A stretch of 64,000 nt of DNA from assembly GCF_004015185.1 (NCBI RefSeq), contig NZ_CP025746.1, forward strand, positions 3,985,776-4,049,775, in the 5' to 3' direction. The notes below the pieces were generated by a model. It ran no database searches, had not been told where the DNA came from, and saw nothing but the letters and a program-made list of their open reading frames with translations. How positions within the stretch are numbered: position 1 is the stretch's first letter; the number at the start of each line of letters is the position of its first letter. The position numbers and the translations under genes are program-made. Shown here in pieces: positions 26,634 to 35,139 of this stretch. Origin of the DNA: Clostridium manihotivorum. Its GTDB lineage: Bacteria; Bacillota; Clostridia; Clostridiales; Clostridiaceae.

Positions 26634-28052
26634 CTATTTATATCTTCTTCTCTTATTAGCTGAATAGATTATTCTCACTACAATAACAACACCAATTGCC
26701 CCAAATTCACCATTGAGCAATGCCTGAAGCACAAGCAAAGCAATTACTAAAAAAATAAAAAGATAAAATAGCCTCTTAATCAACCTGAAACAATCCATTA
26801 AGGTGAATCGTAAATCTTTTATCTTCTGTTCTTCTCCAAGTAGCCTATATATTTTCTTTATCTCCAATCTAAGCAGAATACTAGGAGGTTTTCTATATAT
26901 AGATGCCCTCATTAGTTCTGCTGTTTTAGCAAGATACTTTCTTGACATAGTATTTAGAGGCTTATATTCTAAAATCAATCTAAACATCTGTGCAGCTTTA
27001 ATAAGTTTACCTCTATACAAATTACATTTTCCTATAAGCATCTTTACTTCTATGGTTGTTTTAAAATAATCCTCTATGTAGCTACAAATTTTTAAAGCTT
27101 CCTTATATCTTTTATTATCAAACATAGTTTCTGCTTGAAAATAATGTATTTCAATATCCTTTGGAGTTAGTTTAACTGCTTCATTAAATTTTATCTTAGC
27201 AGTGAGGTTTTTCTTATTTTTTATATAATATTCACCTTCAAGAGTTTTTAAGTATGGATCTTTGTCATAAAGCTCATATGCTTGAAAAATATTTTCCTTT
27301 GCTTCTTCCAAAGCTCCGTTTAATAAGTTAGCGAAGGCTCTTTCTCTTAATTCAAGATATTTCTCAAAATCAAATTTCTCAACTTTTCTAAAATATTTAT
27401 AACCTGGTATTCTTTCACTGCCTAATTGTCTATAAAAATAGTTTATGAAACCTTTTGGATAGTAGTAAGCAAGATATTCTTCCATCTCACTCCAATTAAA
27501 AGTCTCATTAAGTAGCCTCCATACATCTCTAGGCAAGTAACGATGATTAAACAAAAATTCTATCATATTTCTGCTTAATTGCTCTTTATAGTTTAGCTGC
27601 CACATAATATCATGGTTCAAAAGCTCTTGCCAATTCTTAGTATCAATACGTTTGTAAAAGTCATTATATAAACTCTCTGCACTTTCAAAGAATTCATCTA
27701 TAAGCTCATAATAGTCTATCTGTTCCTCAACATAATCATCTACAATACGAGTATGTGGGATATTATAATTATACACTTCTTCTTTGTAGTGATCAGCTTC
27801 CTTAATATCAGGTTGATTAAATACTTTTTGCTGAGAACTAATACTTTCTTCTGAAAGAACCTTTGTACTTTCACTAATACTGGATTTACTTTTCTTTGCA
27901 TACTTTAATGCATTATCATAGGCTTCTCTCAGTTTCTGAAAGCCTTCTGGATCATCCTCTGGGTGATATACCTTTAACTTCTTAGCATAAGCCTTTTTTA
28001 TAACTGAAAGTTCCTCAGTTGGTTCTATCTCTAGAATTTCCCAACTATTCAT
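26634..28052 (-). CDS. J-domain-like TPR membrane protein, partner of the HscC-type Hsp70
   Basis: A 472-residue protein. Residues 1-55 are J-domain-like (MNSWEILEIEPTEELSVIKK, AYAKKLKVYHPEDDPEGF), but the invariant HPD reads HPE. A linker and a helical region with TPR-like repeats (LNGALEEAKENIFQAYELY, KALKICSYIEDYF) follow. The C-terminus has a hydrophobic segment (LFYLFIFLVIALLVLQALL) and a basic tail. In Enterobacteria the DjlB/DjlC proteins, also membrane J proteins, stimulate HscC. The start ATG overlaps the Hsp70 stop codon by 1 nt (TAATG), indicating coupled translation and a working pair. Confidence 0.85.
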   Translation of the reverse strand: MNSWEILEIEPTEELSVIKKAYAKKLKVYHPEDDPEGFQKLREAYDNALKYAKKSKSSISESTKVLSEESISSQQKVFNQPDIKEADHYKEEVYNYNIPHTRIVDDYVEEQIDYYELIDEFFESAESLYNDFYKRIDTKNWQELLNHDIMWQLNYKEQLSRNMIEFLFNHRYLPRDVWRLLNETFNWSEMEEYLAYYYPKGFINYFYRQLGSERIPGYKYFRKVEKFDFEKYLELRERAFANLLNGALEEAKENIFQAYELYDKDPYLKTLEGEYYIKNKKNLTAKIKFNEAVKLTPKDIEIHYFQAETMFDNKRYKEALKICSYIEDYFKTTIEVKMLIGKCNLYRGKLIKAAQMFRLILEYKPLNTMSRKYLAKTAELMRASIYRKPPSILLRLEIKKIYRLLGEEQKIKDLRFTLMDCFRLIKRLFYLFIFLVIALLVLQALLNGEFGAIGVVIVVRIIYSANKRRRYK

Positions 28053-29752
28053 TAATAATCAGTCCACCCCTCAAGTTGTTCTAATTGCTCTTGTAACTCT
28101 TTAGCTGCACTTTTTATCTCCCTTTCATTCTGACGAGAAAGGATACTTTCAAACTTTTCTAGTAAATGTCCTATGTACTCCCTTCTATCTCCTAAAGCTT
28201 CTTGATATAAGCGTTCCCCTTTTGCAAGCAAGAGTTTATTTTCCATTTTGTCTCTAGGGTGAATCTTAATATCCTTCAGCTCATTTAATCTCTTTTCAAC
28301 TTCTTCACTAGTCATACTTCCTTGATTTTTTTCAATTACAACTCTATTCTTTTCTCCAGTACTTACTAGAGTGACCTCAACTTCTAATATACCGTTTATA
28401 TCATAGGTGTAGCGTATGTCCAATTGTTCCTTACCTGCTGGACCTGGTGGAACCATAACATTAAGTTCACCTAGTCGTATATTTTCTTCAACCTTACGGT
28501 TTTCGCCTTGATATATAGCTAAATTTACTGTAGTCTGGTTATCACTTATTGTAGAAAGGCGCTCAACTCTACTTACAGGAATAGGAGTATTCCTTTCTAT
28601 TATTGGTAGAAAATAACCTGACTCATAATGTCCCTTATCAACCCTCTTGGCTATTTCTACTCCTAAAGTATAAGGGCATACATCTGTAAGTATTACCTCA
28701 CTGAGCATTTCATTTCTTTCTTTTAACGCTACCTGTATGGCAGCACCAAGAGCAACCGCTTCATCTGGATTTATATTTGAATAAGGTAGTTTTCCAAACA
28801 TTCTGCTTACTACTGATTTTACAAGCGGCATTCTTGTAGCTCCACCAATAAGAATTACAGCATCTAAATCACTAGGTTTAAGAGATGCGTCTCTTAATGC
28901 ACGTTCTATTGGATGACGTAATCTCAAAATAAGTTGACCAGCTAGTTTTTCAAACTCATTTTTATCTAAACTCTTTTCTAAAACTCTGCCGTTATAGTTA
29001 AAGCTCATCTTTCCAGTACCACTCTCACCTATGGAACGCTTACACATCTCCCCTTGTTTATAAATTGCAGAGGCTTCTTTAGAAGTTAGAGATTTTATAT
29101 CAATTCCTTCGCTTTCTAAAAAATAAGATACAAAAAGATTGGTAAAGTCTTCTCCTCCAAGGAAGTTATCTCCAGCAATTGACCTTACCTCCATAACCTC
29201 TTCAAATAACTCAAGAATAGATACATCGAATGTTCCACCCCCTAAGTCAAAAACCATAAACTGAGTCTCTGTTTCTTCTTGATGAAGTCCATAAGCTATA
29301 GCTGCTGCTGTAGGCTCACTTATCAAACGCTCCACTTTTAAGCCAGCAATTTCAGCTGCACGCTTTGTAGCTTTTCTCTGAGTATCATTAAAATACGCTG
29401 GCACACTAATTACAGCCTCTTCTACCTCTTGTCCAAAAAAAGCTTCAGCATCTGCTTTTAATGCTTTAAGAACAAAAGATGATAGTTCTTCTGGTGTAAA
29501 AGAGTATTTTCCTATCCTATATAATTTTTCTGTTCCCATATATCTCTTAAAAACTGAAGCTGTCAAATTAGGATGAGTGATAAGACGCTCTTTAGCAACT
29601 TCACCTACAATTATCTCTCCATTATCATCTACACTAACCACTGACGGTGTTAGGTTAGACCCGTGAATATTTGGTATTATCCTTGGACCGTCTTCAGTCC
29701 AATAAGCAACAAGACTATTAGTGGTACCTAAATCTATACCTATAGTTGGCAT
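28052..29752 (-). CDS. hscC: HscC-type Hsp70 chaperone
   Basis: A 566-residue Hsp70, shorter than DnaK (about 610-640). The ATPase domain shows the phosphate-1 loop GIDLGTTNSLVAYW (residues 5-18), VPAYFNDTQRKATKRAAEIAG, FDLGGGTFDVSIL and ILIGGATRMPLV. A substrate-binding domain and a short lid follow. HscC-type Hsp70s act on a narrow client set with dedicated J proteins, and the gene directly downstream encodes one. No grpE or dnaJ is nearby. Confidence 0.9.
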   Translation of the reverse strand: MPTIGIDLGTTNSLVAYWTEDGPRIIPNIHGSNLTPSVVSVDDNGEIIVGEVAKERLITHPNLTASVFKRYMGTEKLYRIGKYSFTPEELSSFVLKALKADAEAFFGQEVEEAVISVPAYFNDTQRKATKRAAEIAGLKVERLISEPTAAAIAYGLHQEETETQFMVFDLGGGTFDVSILELFEEVMEVRSIAGDNFLGGEDFTNLFVSYFLESEGIDIKSLTSKEASAIYKQGEMCKRSIGESGTGKMSFNYNGRVLEKSLDKNEFEKLAGQLILRLRHPIERALRDASLKPSDLDAVILIGGATRMPLVKSVVSRMFGKLPYSNINPDEAVALGAAIQVALKERNEMLSEVILTDVCPYTLGVEIAKRVDKGHYESGYFLPIIERNTPIPVSRVERLSTISDNQTTVNLAIYQGENRKVEENIRLGELNVMVPPGPAGKEQLDIRYTYDINGILEVEVTLVSTGEKNRVVIEKNQGSMTSEEVEKRLNELKDIKIHPRDKMENKLLLAKGERLYQEALGDRREYIGHLLEKFESILSRQNEREIKSAAKELQEQLEQLEGWTDY

Positions 29753-29783
29753 AAAGTGTCCTCCCTTTAAACTTTAATTAATT

Positions 29784-29818
29784 AAGAGTTGCCTCTCTAT
29801 CTTAAGGAAGCAACTCTT
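29784..29818 (-). terminator. Hairpin between the CD3324-like gene and hscC
   Basis: AAGAGTTGC (29784-29792) pairs with GCAACTCTT (29810-29818). It follows the stop of the CD3324-like gene by 7 nt on the minus strand, but the T-tract is weak, so read-through into hscC is possible. Confidence 0.55.
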
Positions 29819-29824
29819 GTCCAC

Positions 29825-30091
29825 TTAACTTTTTCTATATATGATCTTTTTAATACTATCTATAGATAGAAAAAATTCCTCTGCCAGCTCAGAAACAGAA
29901 TGACCTGCTTTATACTTATCTCGTATTTCAACATTTCTTTCATTTATCTGATGTCTGGCACCTGATTTTTCTCCCCATCTTTTCCTAAACATATTTTCTG
30001 TGGGAATATATATATATTCTCCTTGTACATACTTTTGAATTTCTTTTAATAAATTCTCTGGTAAAATTGTTTCAGCCTTTACATACCTCAT
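29825..30091 (-). CDS. CD3324-like small helix-turn-helix protein
   Basis: An 88-residue protein beginning MRYVKAETILPENLLKEIQK. The N-terminal half (YVQGEYIYIPTENMFRKRWGEKSG) is typical of the CD3324 family, and the C-terminal half is a helix-turn-helix (GHSVSELAEEFFLSIDSIKKII). It probably binds DNA; the target is unknown. It lies upstream of hscC on the same strand with a hairpin between them. Confidence 0.8.
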   Translation of the reverse strand: MRYVKAETILPENLLKEIQKYVQGEYIYIPTENMFRKRWGEKSGARHQINERNVEIRDKYKAGHSVSELAEEFFLSIDSIKKIIYRKS

Positions 30092-30177
30092 AAAGCTCAG
30101 CTCCTTAAACTTATATTAAAAATCAAGGAGGCAAAGCCTATACAAGTATGACTTTTAAGTAAAGGCGACCTAATATA

Positions 30178-30270
30178 TTAACCTCTGCACAATTTGTCGC
30201 CATATGCCATACTTACAGACTTTGCACAGAGTACTCTCAGCTTCTCACACAGTTCTAATTCAAATCTCAT
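30178..30270 (-). CDS. Candidate 30-residue small protein
   Basis: ATG 30270 is preceded by a good site (GGGAGATGATAAT, GGGAG 8 nt upstream) and reads MRFELELCEKLRVL, CAKSVSMAYGDKLCRG to a TAA. Three cysteines in 30 residues could bind a metal, or this could be the remnant of a longer gene. It lies in the 300-nt gap between the HD protein and the CD3324-like gene, all on the minus strand. No homology is known to me. Confidence 0.45.
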   Translation of the reverse strand: MRFELELCEKLRVLCAKSVSMAYGDKLCRG

Positions 30271-30392
30271 ATTATCATCTCCCAATTAAATCTTATAACA
30301 TAAATAATACCAAAGATTCAATTAACTATCAAACAATATCATGGAAAATAGTAGATAATCTATGTAAGCCTCTTATATCTTTTAAAATTATA

Positions 30393-31379
30393 TTACATTA
30401 TTACTTCTTCAATAAAAAGAGTTAAATTCTCCCCATCAAGCAAATTAATAAATTTGTAGTTGCCATTAACCTCTGCTGCTAAAATAGGTCTAGTTGTAGA
30501 GCCCTTATTCTGCATTACTACAACTGCTTTAAGTCCATTATTTAACTTTACCTGCAATCCATTAGGATAACAATAAACAGACTCAACAAAATCTTTATAG
30601 ATCTGCTTATCAAATTTACTTATTGCATCAGCTGTTATTTTTTCTATAGCTTCGTGAGGAATCATCGCCTCTGTTCCACTTATATCATTTATGTATTCAT
30701 CACATATACCAAGAATCTTTGCAAACTCATGAACTTTATCTCCTGATACCCCAAATAATCCTGAGCCATCCTCTCTCTCAAACATATAAAATACTGCCAT
30801 ATATGTGGTAGACATAAATGAAGGATTTCTTTTTATTATTTCTTGCGCCTTCTTTACATGGTCTTTATCATTTGTAAAAAGTTTTCCTATCTCATGAAGC
30901 AATGCCGCTGCTCCTAACTTTGCTAGCTTCTTTTCATCATATCTTTTTTTAATTCCAACCATCAAGGTTAAAACAGTTACGTCTAAAGAATGTACCGCTA
31001 ACTTTGCTAAGTCATCATTGGGAACTAAATTGCTTATCATAGCAGCATTCTCTGATAAGTTCATATTGCTCATTATATCCTTAACAAGCTCAGTAACTTT
31101 CTTCTCATCTACATATTCCTTCTTCTTTACTTCTTCAAAGATCTGCTTTAAAACTTTTATTGCATTAAGTTTGATAGGTGCCTCAAGAACTTCCTGCAAA
31201 TTAAAATCATCATTACCATCCTCTATATAAATCGTTATTATCCCCATTTTTCTTAGTAATGCTATAGCGCGGTCAGTTATTTTATTTCCTCTATTAACAA
31301 ACATTGTTCCGCTTTCAGTATATATGGGATTTCCTAAAACTTGACCTATTAACTTATCATTGGTTAATACCAACTTCAT
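30393..31379 (-). CDS. Degenerate HD-GYP-type signalling protein
   Basis: A 328-residue protein with an N-terminal unknown region (1-110) and an HD domain. The HD pair appears as HSLDVTVL and LLHEIGKLF, so Asp of HD is Glu here. The GYP block reads EREDGSGLFGVSGDKVHEFAKILGICDEY, with GLF in place of GYP. Cyclic-di-GMP phosphodiesterases of this class need the HD metal ligands, so activity is doubtful and a binding or scaffold role is possible. It stands alone on the minus strand. Confidence 0.82.
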   Translation of the reverse strand: MKLVLTNDKLIGQVLGNPIYTESGTMFVNRGNKITDRAIALLRKMGIITIYIEDGNDDFNLQEVLEAPIKLNAIKVLKQIFEEVKKKEYVDEKKVTELVKDIMSNMNLSENAAMISNLVPNDDLAKLAVHSLDVTVLTLMVGIKKRYDEKKLAKLGAAALLHEIGKLFTNDKDHVKKAQEIIKRNPSFMSTTYMAVFYMFEREDGSGLFGVSGDKVHEFAKILGICDEYINDISGTEAMIPHEAIEKITADAISKFDKQIYKDFVESVYCYPNGLQVKLNNGLKAVVVMQNKGSTTRPILAAEVNGNYKFINLLDGENLTLFIEEVIM

Positions 31380-31655
31380 CTACATCACCTCAATAAATAC
31401 TATTCCTACATACTAGCATAACATATTACGTCATTATTTTTAATAAGTTTTAAATTATTTTTATAGTATAATTTAAATTTTAATAGAAAATAGTATAAAA
31501 TATGCTACTTCATTATAGATAATATATTATCTTTAATTCTATTTTATATTATGATAATAGCTTCTTCTCTTTCCAATATTAAATAGACATATTTGTTTTT
31601 TAAAAGCACAAGCTATTATCGTAACAAATGACTTTATTGATGGAGGTGTTTTGAC

Positions 31656-32093
31656 ATGGGGATTTTAGGAGGAATTTTTGGAAACGATGAAAACAAAAAA
31701 GATACCAACGAAGCAAAACTTAGCCTACGTAAAGAAGAGCTTGATGTAGCCAAAAATAGAGTTCAAAAAGGTGAAGTGGAGCTTGGTAAAGAAATTGTGG
31801 AGGAACATAAAGAAATGGATGTTCCTGTAGCTCATGAAGAAGTAGTAATCGAAAGAAAATCCTTAAATAATGAAGTATGTGATACACCTATATCTGATGA
31901 GGAAACTATAAGAATTCCTGTCAGTGAAGAAAAAGTTAATGTTGGAAAACATACTGTTGTAACAGGAGAAGTTTCTGCACACAAACGTTCAGTTGAAGAA
32001 ACTGAGCATATCGACGAAACTTTAAGAAGAGAAGAAGCAAGAGTTAATAGAATCGGAGATCCTGACGTAGTAGATAGCGAACTTGATCACTAG
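31656..32093 (+). CDS. DUF2382 (YsnF/AvaK-like) stress protein 1
   Basis: A 145-residue, highly charged protein starting behind GATGGAGGTGTTTTGAC. It carries one DUF2382 domain with its repeated short strands (KLSLRKEELDVAKNRVQKGEV, VPVAHEEVVIERKSL, IRIPVSEEKVNVGKHTVV). An N-terminal Gly-rich start (MGILGGIFGNDENKK) resembles members of this family in Clostridium. The family is general-stress related, with no proven biochemistry. A paralogue follows after 160 nt that hold MITE-A and a terminator. Confidence 0.87.
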   Translation: MGILGGIFGNDENKKDTNEAKLSLRKEELDVAKNRVQKGEVELGKEIVEEHKEMDVPVAHEEVVIERKSLNNEVCDTPISDEETIRIPVSEEKVNVGKHTVVTGEVSAHKRSVEETEHIDETLRREEARVNRIGDPDVVDSELDH

Positions 32094-32096
32094 TAA

Positions 32097-32178
32097 GGGA
32101 AACAATTTATACTGACACAAAATCGCCAGAAACGGTGATTTTATAACAAGTATAAATTAAGTTTCCATAAAGGTTCTC
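32097..32178 (-). repeat. MITE-A copy 2 (82 bp, slightly shortened)
   Basis: Starts GGGAAACAATTTATAC three bases after the DUF2382 stop and ends with GGTTCTC then TA. It lacks about 14 nt of the left arm compared with the 96-bp copies. Confidence 0.75.
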
Positions 32179-32186
32179 TATAAAAC

Positions 32187-32230
32187 AAAAACACCTCCAA
32201 TCTTAGCTTAAGTTTGAGAGGTGTTTTTTT
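32187..32230 (+). terminator. Intrinsic terminator between the DUF2382 genes
   Basis: AAAAACACCTC (32187-32197) pairs with GAGGTGTTTTT (32218-32228) and is followed by Ts. The next gene's ribosome site is only about 10 nt beyond, so the second gene needs read-through or its own promoter. Confidence 0.85.
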
Positions 32231-32250
32231 GAGATATGTGGAGGTAAAGT

Positions 32251-32646
32251 ATGAACAATGACTTGCAAGATATCACCCTAAAACTCAAGGAAGAACAACT
32301 TGACTTAGCTAAAGAATGGATAAAAACTGGTGATGTAAAAATACATAAAGAACTTTTGTCTGAAGAAAAGATTTTTAGTATACCTGTTCAGCGGGAAGTA
32401 TTGATTATAGAAAAAACATCTATTGATACTTCTAATAATAAAAGTGCCGCCAATCCTGAAGACATAATCTGTATTCCTCTAAGCGAAGATAGGGTTGAAT
32501 TCTCAAAACATAAGGTAAAACTAGAAGATGTATCCGTATATAAACAACAGTTTGAAGAACTAGTTCATATTGATGAGATATTGAAACATGAAGAAGCCCA
32601 AGTAAGAATTTCAGGTTCTCCAGTTGTAATTGATAACTCTCAGTAA
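32251..32646 (+). CDS. DUF2382 (YsnF/AvaK-like) stress protein 2
   Basis: A 131-residue paralogue of the preceding protein, starting behind TGTGGAGGTAAAGT. The DUF2382 strands are recognisable (KLKEEQLDLAKEWIKTGDV, IPVQREVLIIEKTSI, ICIPLSEDRVEFSKHKVKL), but it lacks the Gly-rich N-terminus. Tandem duplication then divergence is likely. It ends 25 nt before a strong terminator. Confidence 0.85.
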   Translation: MNNDLQDITLKLKEEQLDLAKEWIKTGDVKIHKELLSEEKIFSIPVQREVLIIEKTSIDTSNNKSAANPEDIICIPLSEDRVEFSKHKVKLEDVSVYKQQFEELVHIDEILKHEEAQVRISGSPVVIDNSQ

Positions 32647-32670
32647 GGTCATCTCACTTTGATATATACG

Positions 32671-32704
32671 AAAAACTCCTCCAAATTGCTTTAGAGGAGT
32701 TTTT
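32671..32704. terminator. Bidirectional intrinsic terminator
   Basis: AAAAACTCCTC (32671-32681) pairs with GAGGAGTTTTT (32694-32704). Serves the DUF2382 gene and the convergent YihY/BrkB gene ending at 32721. Confidence 0.88.
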
Positions 32705-32720
32705 CAAAATATAAAATTAT

Positions 32721-33569
32721 TTATATATGAAATCTTATATTATTAATCCGATGAGTTATTATATTATTACTTCTAGAAGCTATTGAAGCATTAAACTCCC
32801 CTCCCATAATAACTATTATAGAAGCTAAAAATAGCCATGTTAGTAAAAACATAATAGCCCCTAAGCTCCCATAAATTAAAGAATAGTTTGCAAAGTTATC
32901 TACATAATATGCAAAAATACTTGATACAGCCATCATCCCAATTGTGGAAAATATGGCTCCGGGTATAACTTCCTTCCATTTAAGCTTAGTGCTTGGTGCG
33001 AAATAATAAAGTAAAGTAAATACACCTGTGCCTAAAGCAACAACGATAGAATATCTTCCAATACTCCAAACATTAGACAGATTATGAAGAAATACAAACT
33101 TCTTATCCACTTCTCTCCATATAATCCTTCCAAATACAAGTAATAAACCAACTAAAACTATTAAAAAAGCCATGCCAATAGTACAAAGCATAGAAACAAG
33201 TCTTACAATTATAAAGGATCTTGTTTCTATTATATCGTAAGCTTTATTTAGGCCCTTTATTACCGAATTAAATGCAGCAGATGCAGTCCACAAAGTGACA
33301 ATTAAACTAAAAGACATCAGTCCACTATTCTTCTTATTAATAATTTCTAATACTGAATTTCTTATAAGGCTAAATACATTCTCAGGAAGTATTTTATTAA
33401 GTATCATCAATATATCCATTCCATTTAGAGATGTACGTCCTAAAATAGTCATTAAGAAAATGAGAAACGGAAAAAATGAAAGAAGCAAATTAAATGCTAA
33501 CTGTGAACTTAATGACGGTACATCATCATCATTAAATCTTTTAAATAAATCTAAAATAAGTTCTAACAT
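32721..33569 (-). CDS. YihY/BrkB-family inner membrane protein
   Basis: A 282-residue polytopic protein with about six spans. The N-terminal motif FNDDDVPSLSSQLAFNLLLSFFPFLIFL and the later VPGAIFSTIGM block (KWKEVIPGAIFSTIGMMAVS) match the YihY/BrkB family, once misnamed RNase BN. The function is unresolved; roles in envelope processes or transport are suggested for relatives. It stands alone on the minus strand, divergent from the PadR operon. Confidence 0.9.
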   Translation of the reverse strand: MLELILDLFKRFNDDDVPSLSSQLAFNLLLSFFPFLIFLMTILGRTSLNGMDILMILNKILPENVFSLIRNSVLEIINKKNSGLMSFSLIVTLWTASAAFNSVIKGLNKAYDIIETRSFIIVRLVSMLCTIGMAFLIVLVGLLLVFGRIIWREVDKKFVFLHNLSNVWSIGRYSIVVALGTGVFTLLYYFAPSTKLKWKEVIPGAIFSTIGMMAVSSIFAYYVDNFANYSLIYGSLGAIMFLLTWLFLASIIVIMGGEFNASIASRSNNIITHRINNIRFHI

Positions 33570-33720
33570 ACTATATACCTTAATCCTTTTCTAATTACAA
33601 CTATATAATATACCACTAACTCCCTATTATAACAATAAGCTTTGCTTCTAAGCATATTTATGCTAATAAAATCATTATAACTTTACAGCAGTTTATATTT
33701 AAATTTTTTCCAAAAATGTA

Positions 33721-33771
33721 TTGACATTATATACCACAGAGATTTATACTTAATATATCAGATTGATATAT
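33721..33771 (+). promoter_or_regulatory. SigA-type promoter with PadR operator
   Basis: The -35 TTGACA (33721-33726) and -10 TATACT (33745-33750) are separated by 18 nt. A perfect dyad ATATATCAGATTGATATAT (33753-33771, 8-bp arms, 3-nt spacer) lies at the expected transcription start, where a bound PadR dimer would block initiation. This supports autorepression of the PadR operon. Confidence 0.72.
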
Positions 33772-33820
33772 ATCGCTTTTAAATATATCACATTATAATA
33801 AACGTAAAGGCGTGATTGAT

Positions 33821-34378
33821 TTGGCAAAGGTAAATAAAACTAAATATGCACTGTTAGGAGTATTAAATATTATTTCAGGATCAGGATATGACATAAAAAA
33901 GTTCTGCGATCATTCTATAGGATTCTTTTGGAATGAGAATTACGGCCATATCTACCCCGTATTACAGAAACTCGAAGAAGATGAACTGGTTACCAAGCGT
34001 GTAGAGCAAACGGAAGGTAAACCTTCAAGAAATGTATACTCTATTACTGAAAAAGGAAGAAATGAATTAGAAGAATGGCTTAAACTTCCTCCAGAAAATC
34101 AACCTGTTAGATCGGAGCTTCTTCTTAAACTTTTTCTTTCTAGAAACCTACCAACTGAAGATATCATAAGGAATATGGAAGAAATAAAAGAAGCTTCCCT
34201 AAAGGAACTGGCTCAATACGATGTAATTGAAGGTTTAATAATGAGCAGAAAAGACAAGGTAGATGAAAAAACCTTCACACTTTGGAAGATAACCTTACGT
34301 AATGGTAGAATAGGTGAAGAAGCAAGACTAAAATGGTGTGAAGAAACTTTACAATCCTTAAGAGAATTAAATAAATAA
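33821..34378 (+). CDS. PadR-family transcriptional regulator
   Basis: TTG 33821 (AKVNKTKYALLGVLN) is preferred: AAAGGCG lies 10 nt upstream, whereas GTG 33812 is fused to that site. About 185 residues: a PadR winged helix (GSGYDIKKFCDHSIGFFW, NENYGHIYPVLQKLEEDEL) and a C-terminal dimerisation helix region (Vir-like, LKLFLSRNLPTEDIIRNMEE). It likely represses itself and the two following genes until a small aromatic or toxic ligand binds. Confidence 0.9.
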   Translation: MAKVNKTKYALLGVLNIISGSGYDIKKFCDHSIGFFWNENYGHIYPVLQKLEEDELVTKRVEQTEGKPSRNVYSITEKGRNELEEWLKLPPENQPVRSELLLKLFLSRNLPTEDIIRNMEEIKEASLKELAQYDVIEGLIMSRKDKVDEKTFTLWKITLRNGRIGEEARLKWCEETLQSLRELNK

Positions 34379-34419
34379 TGACTTAATATAATTAAAATAA
34401 AAATTATTGGAGGATAAAA

Positions 34420-35121
34420 ATGAAGATCTTAGCCATAAACGGTAGTCCAAGAGGAAAATATGGTAATACTGAAGTTCTTTTAGATAAATTTATTGATGGC
34501 TGCAAATCAGAAGGAGCTGATACAGAAGTCATTTATTTAAAAGATAAAAACATTAACCACTGCCAAGGATGTTTTTGTTGCTGGACAAAAACTCCCGGAA
34601 GCTGCGTCATAAAAGATGACATGGAAGAATTACTAACAAAGGTGTCAGAGGCAGATGTTATTGTTTATGCTACTCCACTTTATTACTTTACAGTAACAGG
34701 TATTATGAAAGACTTTATGGATCGTATGTTACCATTAAATCTTGGAGAAATAGTTGAAAATGATAAAAGCTACTCTCACCCTAGACGTATTAAAAAAACA
34801 ACTCCTACAAAAACTGTTTTGATTTCTAACTCTGGCTTTCCAGGTAACTATAATTTTTCTGGTCTAGCTGAAACCTTTAAGGTGTTAACAAAAGGAAACC
34901 TTGCTGGTACAATACTCTGCTCCCAAGGTGGCGTGCTCCAAGGTATTAATAAAAGCGAAGCATTAACGGAACTTTATAAACCATACTTTTCAGCCTTAGA
35001 AGACGCTGGTAAAGAGATATTAACTTTAGGCTATATCAAAACTGAAACTCAAAAAATTCTTGATACAAATGTTATACCATCTGAAATTTATATAGAGAAT
35101 GCCAATAAAAATTGGCGTTAA
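34420..35121 (+). CDS. Flavodoxin-fold NAD(P)H-dependent oxidoreductase
   Basis: A 233-residue protein starting behind ATTGGAGGATAAAA. The FMN-binding start AINGSPRGKYGNTEVLLDKF and the cysteine cluster HCQGCFCCW (about residues 47-55) match the NADPH-dependent FMN reductase / iron-sulfur flavoprotein-like group; YATPLYYFTVTGIMKDFMDR is the family's second signature. It probably reduces quinones, nitro- or other electrophilic compounds, fitting PadR control. It is followed by a VC0807-type membrane protein after 18 nt. Confidence 0.88.
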   Translation: MKILAINGSPRGKYGNTEVLLDKFIDGCKSEGADTEVIYLKDKNINHCQGCFCCWTKTPGSCVIKDDMEELLTKVSEADVIVYATPLYYFTVTGIMKDFMDRMLPLNLGEIVENDKSYSHPRRIKKTTPTKTVLISNSGFPGNYNFSGLAETFKVLTKGNLAGTILCSQGGVLQGINKSEALTELYKPYFSALEDAGKEILTLGYIKTETQKILDTNVIPSEIYIENANKNWR

Positions 35122-35139
35122 TAGAAAGGAAGATTTATC

